The notes under the pieces are model-generated. The model was given only the letters and a program-made list of their open reading frames with translations. It did not search any database and had not been told where the DNA came from. A program made the position numbers and the translations under genes. A DNA stretch of 38,269 nt, taken from Akkermansiaceae bacterium (GTDB lineage Bacteria; Verrucomicrobiota; Verrucomicrobiia; Verrucomicrobiales; Akkermansiaceae). Of the stretch, positions 17,869-27,700 are shown one piece after another; the first letter of the stretch is position 1, and each line of letters begins with the position of its first letter. Location: positions 1 through 38,269 of the forward strand of contig CAIVKO010000219.1 in assembly GCA_903906515.1 (NCBI GenBank), written 5' to 3'.

Positions 17869-19619
17869 TGTGTGAGGGAGGTTACCTGGGTTAAATCCGT
17901 CCGGCTGAGGGCATCGTGCGGGCAGGCGTTCTGACAGGCGGGACCGCTTTTTTGTTCGACGCACAAGTCACACTTGGTCGCTTTCAGGATGGGTTGAAAT
18001 TCTTCATCCACCAGAAACTCGCCTTTGCTAGATCTCACCTCGACCATGCGGATCGATTCATATGGGCAATTCGCGGCACAAGTCCCGCAGCCGATGCAAG
18101 TGGCCGGATTGATCACGACTTCTCCACCGAAGCTTGTCCGGTGAATGGCTCCGGTCGGGCACCCGATCATGCACACCGGGTCCACGCAGTGCATGCAGGC
18201 GTTCGCAATCATCAGATTGTCGATCATCGGTCCATGCCGCAGGAAGCGAGGGTTGCCGTCGTGGGTCGATGCGCACGCGCGCACGCAGTCGTCACACCGG
18301 GTGCAGCGGTCCATATCAACAACCATCGATTTCGTGCCATTGAAAAAGCGATGTTCCGCCATGAACTCCATCAGACTGGCGGAGAGGGCGTTTTCATCAT
18401 CCGGCGACCGTGCGGCCGCAGGTTTTGACATGCTTTTCGGAACGGGACTGGATGGAAAATCCGCTTCCGACAATTTTCGGTTCGCGAATTTTTCCAGCGC
18501 CGCCGTTGGAATGAAGATCAGATGCGAGTATCCCAACGAACGCAGTGAATACAGGGACTGCATCTCTTGTTGTGGATTTCTCCAATGGTTCACCATTTCC
18601 TCATAACCGAACACGCTGCCCGCTCCGATGTAATTCAATGTGCGTTCACCATTGCCGAATTTCTGGCTGACCCGGCAGAATCCGGCCCTGAGCATATAGA
18701 TCCCATTGCTATATTCCCCTTCCCTCACAATGAGTGGCTCGTTTGCGGATGTCGCCGGGTCATTGTCTTTCAACAACCTGAGATATGCGCCGGACCAATT
18801 GTATTCGCCGAAACTTTCCAACTGGGCTTCTTCACACAATTGCACATAACTGGATTCGTCCAAGTGACTGAAAAGCGGGTGATGCATCAGGAAAATTTTC
18901 AGGGAGTTTTCCCTGTAAATTTTATCGATCTGCTTTTTCAGCGCGGAATCATAGCGCATGATGTCCCGCAGGCCTTCCCAACTGAATTCCAGCAAACGGG
19001 TCTTTTCTGTGGATGCCACCACGGTGGCGGTCCTTGGCATGCGGCTGAGCGCTGAAATTTCCCCGAACATCTGTCCCTTCTTCAGGGCGGCGGTCTGTGC
19101 TTTGGAAATGATCTGTGGATAATCCTGCAAATAAACGGAACCATTTCCATTGCTGATAGAACCACTGGGATTGTCGCTCGCACGCGGGGATTTTTTACTC
19201 CATCCCTCGGGTTCCGGATTGTTGTTCCACAATTGGGCGAGGCGCGCGAAGAAGCCCTTTTTGACGCTGGGTGCGCGGCCCAGAAGCTGGGGGTCGATCT
19301 CCGGGCGCAGAATGACATCGACTTCGCCCTCGAGAACCAGGAACGCCGAGGTTCCGTAATCGTCCTTCCGCAGCACGATTTCTCCGCGGGAATATTCGCG
19401 CACGGCCGTGTCCGCCCGCAAGATCCCGCGCAACGGAGTGCCGGCGGGAAATGCTCTCTCATCCATGCTGGCGAATGGCTCCGTTGCCATCAGCATGTCC
19501 AGCGTGGCATCGCTCATCGCGGGATCCAGAGGATCATCCCACCGCTTCGGGCGGGACGCTTGGCGAGTGATGCTGGCCAGATTGTTGTCGGAAATTACCA
19601 TAGGAAGCGCTCTAGGCAT
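17850..19619 (-). CDS. Fusion of two cNMP-binding-type domains with a four-cluster ferredoxin
   Basis: Residues ~60-240 form a CAP-type domain with a ~55-residue insert and an intact cassette (FGEISALSRMPRTATV). A second, degenerate copy (~255-375; VFGYEEMVNHWRNPQ) lacks the Arg. A linker leads to a DmsB/HybA-type ferredoxin from C439, with 16 Cys in the order CX2CX2CX3C, CX2CX4CX3C, CX2CX2CX3C and CX2C...CX3C, enough for four [4Fe-4S] clusters. There is no signal or TM, so it is cytoplasmic. It overlaps the reductase gene (8 bp) upstream and the b-type gene downstream. A cyclic nucleotide may control electron flow through the ferredoxin. I start it at 19619 because a GGTGAT sequence precedes that ATG; 19601 is possible. 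Confidence 0.9.
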   Translation of the reverse strand: MPRALPMVISDNNLASITRQASRPKRWDDPLDPAMSDATLDMLMATEPFASMDERAFPAGTPLRGILRADTAVREYSRGEIVLRKDDYGTSAFLVLEGEVDVILRPEIDPQLLGRAPSVKKGFFARLAQLWNNNPEPEGWSKKSPRASDNPSGSISNGNGSVYLQDYPQIISKAQTAALKKGQMFGEISALSRMPRTATVVASTEKTRLLEFSWEGLRDIMRYDSALKKQIDKIYRENSLKIFLMHHPLFSHLDESSYVQLCEEAQLESFGEYNWSGAYLRLLKDNDPATSANEPLIVREGEYSNGIYMLRAGFCRVSQKFGNGERTLNYIGAGSVFGYEEMVNHWRNPQQEMQSLYSLRSLGYSHLIFIPTAALEKFANRKLSEADFPSSPVPKSMSKPAAARSPDDENALSASLMEFMAEHRFFNGTKSMVVDMDRCTRCDDCVRACASTHDGNPRFLRHGPMIDNLMIANACMHCVDPVCMIGCPTGAIHRTSFGGEVVINPATCIGCGTCAANCPYESIRMVEVRSSKGEFLVDEEFQPILKATKCDLCVEQKSGPACQNACPHDALSRTDLTQVTSLTQWLKRK

Positions 19620-20910
19620 CGATCACCATTTTTCCAGCGGGCCTGCAGATGCAGCTAAGGCAGGTGCCTTCTTCCGGTGCGGCGCCCGGTTCCAGGACAT
19701 ATTCAACATTGCCTTGTTTGATGGCCACGAGGCAGGAGCCGCAACTGCCCGCGCGGCAACCTCCTTCAATGGTGGTGATTCCGTTTTTCTCGGCAAACTC
19801 AAGGAGGTTCTCCATACTGGAATCCCAAAGCACGGTTTTTCCGGAACGGGCGAACTCGATGGGGATTGTCGCCTGATTGGCGGTCTCGGATTGGGGCTTG
19901 GGTTCTTGTGGCCCACTCTTGACGGTGGCCGGACCAAAGGCTTCGAACTTCACATCCTTCTTCGGCACGCCCCATTCATACAGGCCGTTGACGAGGGTGT
20001 CCATGAATGGCCCGGGGCCGCACAGATAGTATTCGTAATTGCTGGAAGGTAGAATCTCCTTCATCAGATCATTCGTGACACGGCCTTCATGGTGGTAGGT
20101 TTCGCCCAGGACATCCTTGTCAAGCGGGCGGCTGTAACAAATATGGAGCCGCATGTTAGGATTCGATTTTTGCAATGCGATGACTTCATCGCGGAACATG
20201 TGGTCGGCACTGTTTCGGCAGCCGAAGAAAAAGTAGATTTCCCTCTTGTCCTTGATATGGGTCAACTGGCGGGCGATCGCCAGCATGGGTGTGATGCCAA
20301 TGCCGCCTGAGATTAAAACCACTGGGCGGTCCGTCTCGATATCGAGATAGAACCGGCCGCTGGGAGCCTTCACGTTGAGGATGTCGCCTTCCTTCACGTG
20401 GTCGCTGAAGTAGCTGGAAACAATGCCCGGAGGTATGCCGGGTTCGTTCGTCGGCGGCAATGCGCGCTTGATCGTGACCCGGTAATGGCCGTCACTCAGA
20501 GCACCGTCCGAGAGTGAATAACAGCGGACCAACGGCTTTCCCGCGTTCGGCGGGTGCAGTTCGAATGTTAGATACTGACCGGGTTTGAACGGTGGCAGCG
20601 GTCTGCCGTTGTGCGGAGTGAGGTAGAATGAGTAGGTGTCCGCGCATTCCTCCACTTTCTTGGAAACGGTGAATTTTCGATATCCATTCCAGGCGGATTC
20701 GGGTGCCGCCTGCGCCTGACGGTTCAGTATCTCGATTTTTTTATGAAGCGCGTCGAGTTCAAGTTGGTTGCGTTTCGTCTCAAAACGATATCTGGCGGCA
20801 ACCGTCAACCATTGGGTTGCGATGTATCCTAACATGAAGACGCCGCCGGTTAACCCAATCGTAAGGAGAGGACTTGAAAGTGCCAGCTGTAATAAGATTT
20901 CGTAATTCAC
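19612..20910 (-). CDS. Membrane-anchored FAD/NAD(P)/2Fe-2S oxidoreductase
   Basis: Layout of the 432-residue protein: a TM anchor (about 12-36), a short coiled coil (40-65), an FAD-binding barrel (about 75-190 with PGQYLTFEL and RCYSLS), a NAD(P) domain (GGIGITPMLAIAR near 205 and YYLCGPGPFMD), and a C-terminal plant-type ferredoxin (C385-X4-C390-X2-C393 and a fourth Cys at 417 or 420). This is the NqrF/phenol-hydroxylase-reductase type of chain: NAD(P)H to FAD to 2Fe-2S. It is the first gene of the leftward operon and overlaps the ferredoxin fusion by 8 bp, so the next electron carrier is probably that protein. Confidence 0.92.
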   Translation of the reverse strand: MNYEILLQLALSSPLLTIGLTGGVFMLGYIATQWLTVAARYRFETKRNQLELDALHKKIEILNRQAQAAPESAWNGYRKFTVSKKVEECADTYSFYLTPHNGRPLPPFKPGQYLTFELHPPNAGKPLVRCYSLSDGALSDGHYRVTIKRALPPTNEPGIPPGIVSSYFSDHVKEGDILNVKAPSGRFYLDIETDRPVVLISGGIGITPMLAIARQLTHIKDKREIYFFFGCRNSADHMFRDEVIALQKSNPNMRLHICYSRPLDKDVLGETYHHEGRVTNDLMKEILPSSNYEYYLCGPGPFMDTLVNGLYEWGVPKKDVKFEAFGPATVKSGPQEPKPQSETANQATIPIEFARSGKTVLWDSSMENLLEFAEKNGITTIEGGCRAGSCGSCLVAIKQGNVEYVLEPGAAPEEGTCLSCICRPAGKMVIDA

Positions 20911-21110
20911 ATTCTTAATGCGATGAATGAATTTTTGAAACGGGGCATCAGGGGGCGATTTTTGATTAAATGAATGGTAACCTGCTCAAGAATAGTGACC
21001 GGAAGGCATATAAAGCCACCAATCAAGGGTTGGCGAGTCAGAATTCAGACAAAAGTGTCTTTTATATTTGCTTGCCACATCGCCCTTTTGGATTTTAAGA
21101 ATCATGCCGA
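20911..21110. promoter_or_regulatory. Divergent control region between the two cytochrome operons
   Basis: This 200-bp AT-rich gap separates the leftward reductase operon from the rightward cytochrome/barrel operon, so it should hold both promoters. I cannot point to convincing -35/-10 boxes, a CRP-type TGTGA-N6-TCACA or an FNR-type box. A small dyad, AGACA at 21047-21051 with TGTCT at 21056-21060, is followed by TTTATATTT and could be an operator or leader hairpin. Confidence 0.4.
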
Positions 21111-22253
21111 TTGAGGAAGGTCCAACTATTCTTACCGATCATGATTTCAGCCTGCTTTTCGCAAGTTCGGGCAGGGGAGCCATTGGATATCGTGAAGGTG
21201 TCGGGCTCCCAGAGTTGCATGACGAGCGGTTGCCATGGTGGGGCGGGGCTTGATCGTGGAGCCTACAACATTTGGAAACGCTATGATCCCCATTTCAACG
21301 CCTCCGCCACCCTGACCAATGGACGCTCCAGAGCGATGGCAAGACAGCTTGGAATCGAGAGCGCCGCGGAATCTAAAAGCTGCACGATCTGCCACTCCCC
21401 AATGCGTCAAGTGGCTCAGGTCGGATCCGCGGCGTCTGCGGAAGTGGCCAAGGTTGACAGTGGTGTTTCATGCGCAAACTGCCATGGTTCGGCGGAAAAC
21501 TGGCTGCTTTCACACACCCGCCCGGATTACCCGAAAGACGCGCTTGCCCGGCTTGGCATGCGGCCATTGGCGAGTGCCTATCAGCGGGCTAACCAATGTG
21601 TCGCCTGCCACCAGAATCTGACCGATGAGCTTGTTGACGCGAGACATCCGGCATTGGTCTTCGAATTGGATGGCATGTTGGTCGCCGAGCCGAAGCACTG
21701 GCGTGAAGAGAAGGGGTTTTCCAATGCCAAAACATGGCTTGTGGGACAGGCCGTGGCATTGCGCGAGACAGCGGCGCAAGCCAATCGCCAGCCCAACGAA
21801 CGAAGGACCGCTGAAATCGAGGCCATTAAAGCATTGTTGAAAGCCACAGGCAGCGGATGGGATGAATCAGGCAAGGATCTCGTCAGCTCGGCGGATGATT
21901 ATGCAAAGCGGATTTCCGGCGCGCCGATGAGTCATGAACAAAGCCGTGCGATGTTGGCCAAGCTGCTGGCAGAGCGGACTCCATTTCAACCTGATGCATT
22001 CAGCGTGGTTGACAAGAAATACCGTTCGTGGGCCATCGGCTATTATGCCGAGCGTCTGGCATTGGCAGTGGATCGTCTGAACCAGTCCCTTATCGCGTCT
22101 GGAAAGAAAAAGGTGATCGCCAAGGATGTTCTGGACGAGTTGTTCGATGCCGCGAAACCTCCGGAGAGTTTTGACGATGCCACGGCTGAAGAGTTCGTGA
22201 TCAAACTGGATCGGGTGGCAAAATCACAACTCGACACGGCGCCGGGCCGATGA
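21111..22253 (+). CDS. Periplasmic tetrahaem cytochrome c (cytochrome c554-like)
   Basis: A Sec signal ends near VRA (residue 21). Four haem sites follow: a CX4CH site (C36 to H42, CMTSGCH) and three CxxCH sites (CTICH, CANCH, CVACH). The segments around them, YNIWKRYDPHFNA, GVSCANCHGSAENWLLSH and QRANQCVACHQ, are typical of the Cytochrome_C554 family in which the first haem often has the CX4CH form. The last ~180 residues are helical and haem-free. The start is the TTG at 21111, which directly begins the signal. It is first of a three-gene rightward set and probably shuttles or delivers electrons to the outer-membrane pair downstream. Confidence 0.87.
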   Translation: MRKVQLFLPIMISACFSQVRAGEPLDIVKVSGSQSCMTSGCHGGAGLDRGAYNIWKRYDPHFNASATLTNGRSRAMARQLGIESAAESKSCTICHSPMRQVAQVGSAASAEVAKVDSGVSCANCHGSAENWLLSHTRPDYPKDALARLGMRPLASAYQRANQCVACHQNLTDELVDARHPALVFELDGMLVAEPKHWREEKGFSNAKTWLVGQAVALRETAAQANRQPNERRTAEIEAIKALLKATGSGWDESGKDLVSSADDYAKRISGAPMSHEQSRAMLAKLLAERTPFQPDAFSVVDKKYRSWAIGYYAERLALAVDRLNQSLIASGKKKVIAKDVLDELFDAAKPPESFDDATAEEFVIKLDRVAKSQLDTAPGR

Positions 22254-22280
22254 GCCTCAATCAATGGAAGTTTTGAACCC

Positions 22281-24737
22281 ATGAGTCGTGGATTTTTCAA
22301 AACCGGCAGTTGTCTTTTGCTCGCGTCTTCCAGCGTGCTGTTGACGACTTGTTATGAGCCGCCGCATGAGCGGACTCCGGATTGGGATATCGCGAAAGGT
22401 GAGAAACGTCCGGATCGTCTAACCGCACAGCAGGCATTGGCCAAAACCGTGCCGAAAAGCCCTGACTCATTTTCTCCTGATCCAAGCTTGAATCCCGCGC
22501 CGGAACCACGCCTGCCGGTTTATGAAATCAGGGAGAAGACCACCATCGATAAAGAACCCTTGCTGTCACCGGCACAATTCAACCCGGATCCGGGAATGGG
22601 GATGAATGGCGGAGCTAAAAAGGCGGATCAAGGTGGGAACCTCGCTGGCGAAAAGGAGAAATCCCAGGGGATCGGCCGGTTTTTCCAAAATGATGCCGGT
22701 TTTCACGATGACCGCTTTTTCAGGCGGGACTTGGGCGGTCCGAAGACATTTCCCAAATTCACCCCGGATATCCCCGATGATTTGCAATTGCCACGCGTGA
22801 GATTGGAGCAACGTCGAATCGAGGCCGAACTCGTGCAAGGACCGGATCCGTCGGATCGTTACGAACCGGATATCGAGGAATCGATGGTGCTGCCGAGAAA
22901 GGGGGTTCGTTACGAGGAGCGCATTTCCGAGAACTGGCACGCAGGACATTACGAACATTCTGACCATCCGTCTAACACCACCGCTGTCGAGGATCGCTAC
23001 CGCATCGCGACGGGAGTGTGGAACCGTTATCTGGACGACAGTGTCGCCGAAACACCCTACGAGAGAAAGACGCCCTACCTCTGGCATCCCTATTACCAGA
23101 GTGTTCTCAAAGGGGATGTGCCGGTCATCGGGCAGGACATTTTCGCTTCGCTGACCCTGCGAAACACCACCGAAATCGAAGTCCATGAGGTGCCCGTTCC
23201 CTCGGGTGTCAGCACGTCGCGGCCTGGAAGTTCGGAGTTTTATGGCAACGGCAAGCAAACCATCATCAATTCGGACACCAGTCTGATATTCGATCTTTTC
23301 AAGGGTGAGACGACTTTCAAACCCGTAGAGTGGTTGTTCCGTATCCAACCGGTTTTCAACATCAACTATCTATCCGGATATGAGGCAAATGTCGTTTCAC
23401 CGGACCCGCGCGGACTTGGGCACTCAACATCCAACCCGCCCGACAATTCCGGTATCTCGAATCCCGGAGATGTCGATGGATTCATCGATCCTCTGCTTGA
23501 TCCTGCCAAGTCGAACTTTCGCCATTCGGACGCAACCGAGCGATTGGAGAACTATGTCGGATTGCAGCAGTTCTTTTTGGAAACGCACCTGATGGATCTT
23601 TCCGAGAATTACGACTTCGCGGCGTTGCGGATCGGCACCCAGACATTCAACGCGGATTTCCGCGGCCATGTGTTCATGGATTCGAACTGGGGATACCGGC
23701 TTTTCGGAAATTTGCAGAAGAACCGCATCCAGTTCAATCTGGCATTGTTCGATCTCTTCGAGAAAGAGTCGTTTTCCGAATTGAACACATTCAAGGACCG
23801 CAACCAGAATGTTTTCGTCGCCAATGTCTATTGCCAGGATTTTCTAACCGAAGGCTACACGACCGAACTTTGTTTTCTCGCGAACCTGGACAATGGGAGC
23901 CGCAGCGGTCTGACCTATGACAGCGCGGGCAACATCGTCCGTCCGGCACCCATCGGCACCGTGGTCCCTCACGATATCCAGGCCTATTATCTCGGATGGA
24001 ATGGCGAGGGCCACATCGGTCGCGCGAACATCAGCCATTCGCTCTATCACGTGTTCGGTCAGGATGAAATGAATGGTCTTGCCGGGCGCTCGGTTGACAT
24101 CAGCGCGTGGATGGCGGCCATGGAGGTTTCCGTGGATACCGATTGGATGCGTCACAAATTCACCTTGTTCTGCGCATCGGGCGACGACGATGCGACCGAC
24201 GACACCGCGACCGGGTGGGACGCCATCGTGGATAATCCGAACTTCATCGGCGGACCATTCAGCTATTGGCAGAGGCAGGGAATGAATCTGGGCGGGACAG
24301 CGGTCGCCCTGAAGCAGCGCCTGAGCCTGATTCCCGACCTGAGTTCCAATAAATTCCTCGGCCAATCCAATTTCGTCAACCCGGGTATTTTCATCGCCGG
24401 ACTTGGCGAGGAATGGGAACTGACACCACGATTACGGGCTTTCGCCAACCTGAATTACCTTTTGTTCATGGAAACGAACTCCATCAACACCGCGCTCCTT
24501 ACGAACGATATTGATCGGGAAATCGGATGGGATCTGAGTTTCGGCGTGGAATACAGACCCTTCCTCACGGACAATCTGAAACTCAACATGGGAATGGGCA
24601 TGTTGTTCCCGGGACAAGGATTCAAAGATATTTATAGCAAAGCGTCATCCGGCGTGCCCGGTTATACTCCTTCGAATTCCCAAGGTTTGGCGGATGTTCT
24701 TTGCAGCGGATTTTTCTCAGCAACCATGACTTTCTGA
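22281..24737 (+). CDS. Large outer-membrane barrel, candidate porin of a porin-cytochrome conduit
   Basis: The 818-residue protein has a signal with a lipobox-like end (LLTTC, Cys24; Thr at -1 is unusual) and a long Pro/Asp-rich periplasmic region to about 270. From there to the C-terminus alternating-residue strands predominate (TLRNTTEIEVHEV, YDFAALRIGTQTFNADFRG, FLTEGYTTELCFLANL), ending FFSATMTF with terminal Phe. There is no haem motif. It lies 27 bp after a tetrahaem cytochrome gene and 2 bp before a decahaem cytochrome gene, the gene order expected of a barrel that holds a cytochrome wire through the outer membrane. I see no clear homology to MtrB or PioB. Confidence 0.75.
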   Translation: MSRGFFKTGSCLLLASSSVLLTTCYEPPHERTPDWDIAKGEKRPDRLTAQQALAKTVPKSPDSFSPDPSLNPAPEPRLPVYEIREKTTIDKEPLLSPAQFNPDPGMGMNGGAKKADQGGNLAGEKEKSQGIGRFFQNDAGFHDDRFFRRDLGGPKTFPKFTPDIPDDLQLPRVRLEQRRIEAELVQGPDPSDRYEPDIEESMVLPRKGVRYEERISENWHAGHYEHSDHPSNTTAVEDRYRIATGVWNRYLDDSVAETPYERKTPYLWHPYYQSVLKGDVPVIGQDIFASLTLRNTTEIEVHEVPVPSGVSTSRPGSSEFYGNGKQTIINSDTSLIFDLFKGETTFKPVEWLFRIQPVFNINYLSGYEANVVSPDPRGLGHSTSNPPDNSGISNPGDVDGFIDPLLDPAKSNFRHSDATERLENYVGLQQFFLETHLMDLSENYDFAALRIGTQTFNADFRGHVFMDSNWGYRLFGNLQKNRIQFNLALFDLFEKESFSELNTFKDRNQNVFVANVYCQDFLTEGYTTELCFLANLDNGSRSGLTYDSAGNIVRPAPIGTVVPHDIQAYYLGWNGEGHIGRANISHSLYHVFGQDEMNGLAGRSVDISAWMAAMEVSVDTDWMRHKFTLFCASGDDDATDDTATGWDAIVDNPNFIGGPFSYWQRQGMNLGGTAVALKQRLSLIPDLSSNKFLGQSNFVNPGIFIAGLGEEWELTPRLRAFANLNYLLFMETNSINTALLTNDIDREIGWDLSFGVEYRPFLTDNLKLNMGMGMLFPGQGFKDIYSKASSGVPGYTPSNSQGLADVLCSGFFSATMTF

Positions 24738-24739
24738 CA

Positions 24740-27700
24740 ATGATTAGACTTATGATTCATCTACGTATCGCCTGCGCGTTGGTCGCCATCGGTGTGGCTC
24801 TGCCGGGATATTCCCAGGACGCGATTCCGGGTTCCGGAAGCCTGTTCGGTCCGTCTATCGCCGTAAAAGAATCACCGGCAGGCACCGGTGCGGCTATTCC
24901 AAAAGCCAACAAGGTGGATCAATCAAAAGAGGCGGTGTTGTTGAAAAGCCGCGGTTGCATCGCCTGTCACAAGAACTCGAATGATCCGCATGAAAGCCAG
25001 TTTGTCCGTCTCGGGTGTACGGATTGCCACGGTGGCGATCCGACACCGGGTCTGACGATGCGCCAGGCTCACCCGACCCCGCTTAATCCGGTTTTCTTTG
25101 AAAGTTCCGCGAACCCAAGCGCCAGCGATGTGCTGCTCAACCATGAATCTCCGGAGTTCATCCAGTTCATGAACCCGGGAGACCTACGAGTCGCCAAGAA
25201 AACCTGCGGCGACTGTCATGCGGATTCCGTCGATCACGTCGATCACAGCATGATGCGGCATGGGGCGATGCTGTGGGGAGCGGCGGCCTATAACAACGGT
25301 TCATACCCGGTGAAGGATTCGATATTCGGCCAGGCATACGGTGCCAACGGGGTTCCTCTGGCTTTGCAAAGTCCGATCAAGGTCACGCCGGAAATGCAGA
25401 AAAGCATGGGGATCGTGCAGGAAATATTTCCACTGCCTCGCTTCAATGTTTCGCAAACAGGCAATATCTTCCGGATCTTTGAAAAGGGTGGAACCAAGCT
25501 GGGAGAACTCGGCAATCCCGATCCCTTCGAGCCACCCGGCAGACCACTCCGGCGCCTCGGCGAACGAGGGCTTGGTACATCCTCAAGGGTCGATCCCGTG
25601 GTCATCGGCGCGCACAAGACTCGCCTGCACGATCCGCTGTTAGATTTCCTCGGATCGAACAACCGCCCGGGTGATTATCGTTCCAGCGGTTGCACCGCGT
25701 GCCATGTCGTTTATGCGAACGACCGGTCACCCTCGAATTCCGGATGGTACAGCGCCTATGGAAACCAGGGCCTGTCATTCAATCCGGACCCGATGATTTC
25801 CAAAAAGGAAAAAGGCCATCCCATCGCCCACAAGTTCACCCGCAGCATTCCGTCCAGCCAGTGCATGTCGTGCCATATGCACCAGGGCAATTTGTTCGTG
25901 AACCCGTATCTTGGCTACACCTGGTGGGATCAGGAATCGGATGGGGAGCACATGTATCCGAAGGAACAGCACAACCCCACGGATGAGGAGATGGTGAAAT
26001 CACTGCGGAAGAATCCCGAAGCGGCCGCCGCACGCGGGCTGTGGGGGGATGTCAATTTCCTGGAGAAAACCGCCGAGTTGAATCCCAAGCTGAAAAACAC
26101 CCAGTTTGCCGACTATCACGGCCACGGCTGGGTGTTTCGTGCCGTGTTTAAAAAAGACCGCGAAGGGAATCTCATGACCTTGAAGGACGAGAAGATTTCC
26201 CACGATGATCCGGACAAGTTCAAGAAGGCTGTGCACATGAAGGACATCCACCTCGCAAAGGGAATGCAGTGTGTCGATTGCCACTTTCTCAACGATTCCC
26301 ACGGCAATGGTTTGCTCAATGTCGAGCCGCGGGCGGCGACCGCGATCACCTGTATCGATTGCCACGGAACTGTTAGCAAGCACACCACCCTCGTCACTTC
26401 CGGAACGGGCGGCACCCTCACGGAGGAAGGAAAAGTGAAACCCGTCGATCTGCATGAAAGCAACACCCCGTATGGCCCACGCTTCACATGGAGCGCGGAT
26501 GGCAAGCGGTTGATGCAGCAGTCTTCGATGGAACGCAACCTCCAGTGGGAAATTCCGCAGACGCTCGACACGGTTACCCCGGGATCCGACCACTACAATG
26601 TCATGAGCGCTTACGCCAAAACCCTGCAGCGCGACGGGAAAAACTGGGGAACCGTCCCCGATGATTCGAAAAAATGCGAAAGGGATCTCGCCCACGGCAA
26701 TCAAAACATCAGCTGCCAGACCTGTCACACATCCTGGGCGACCAGTTGTTTCGGTTGCCACATGCCCATGGAGGCGAACTCGAAAAACTCCGCCAACAAG
26801 TTTGAAGGAACCACTTCACGGAATTTCAGCTCATACAATCCCCAGGTGGTGCGTGACGATGTCTTCATGCTCGGTCTCGACAGCACGGCCAAAGGACACC
26901 AACTGGCGGTATTGCGCTCATCCAGCGCGATGGTGGTCAGTTCCCAGGGAACGAACCGCGAACAATTCTATAGCCAGCAGCAAACCGTGTCTGCCGAGGG
27001 GTATTCCGGCCAGGCTTTCAACCCCCACTTCGCGCATACCACCAGTGGCGTCGGGACCACGAAAAATTGCACGGACTGCCACATCTCGAAAGACAATGAT
27101 AACAACGCGATCATGACGCAGTTGCTCGGGTTCGGCACGGGCACGGTCAACTTTTTCGGAAGGTACGGTTATGTCGGGACCGATGACCACGGGTTGCATG
27201 GCGTCGCGTGGACCGAGCGCACCGAGCCGCAGGCGGCGATTGGCAGCCACCTGCACAAGATCGCCTACCCGGACAACTACAAGGAACACCTCGCTAACAA
27301 CTCGATCCTGAAAACCGGCTACCATCATCACGCCAAGGGTGGCGCGCTTGATTTGCAACTGCGCGGTGAATATCTCTACGCCGCTCTGGGAAAAAACGGA
27401 TTCGGAATTTTTGATGTCGCCAACATCGACAACAAGAATTTCTCCGAGCGCATCATCGGCTCTCCGGTCTCACCATTCGGGCAGGACACGTTTATCAAAA
27501 CGGCCAATGCCACATCTGTGGCTCTGCCGAGCACTCTGATCAATGATCCGAACCGCAACCGGCTGCCGCAGAACGAGGAGCAACCGATCGCCGCATACCA
27601 TGGCTACGCGTTCGTCACGGATTCCGAAGAAGGTCTGATCGTGGTCGATGTGGCCACGATGTTGGATGGCAATCCGGCTAACAATTTCATCAAGCGGACC

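Noticed and set aside
20911..21110. CRP- or FNR-type operator between the divergent cytochrome operons
   Set aside because: Expected from the theme, but no TGTGA-N6-TCACA or TTGAT-N4-ATCAA close match is present.
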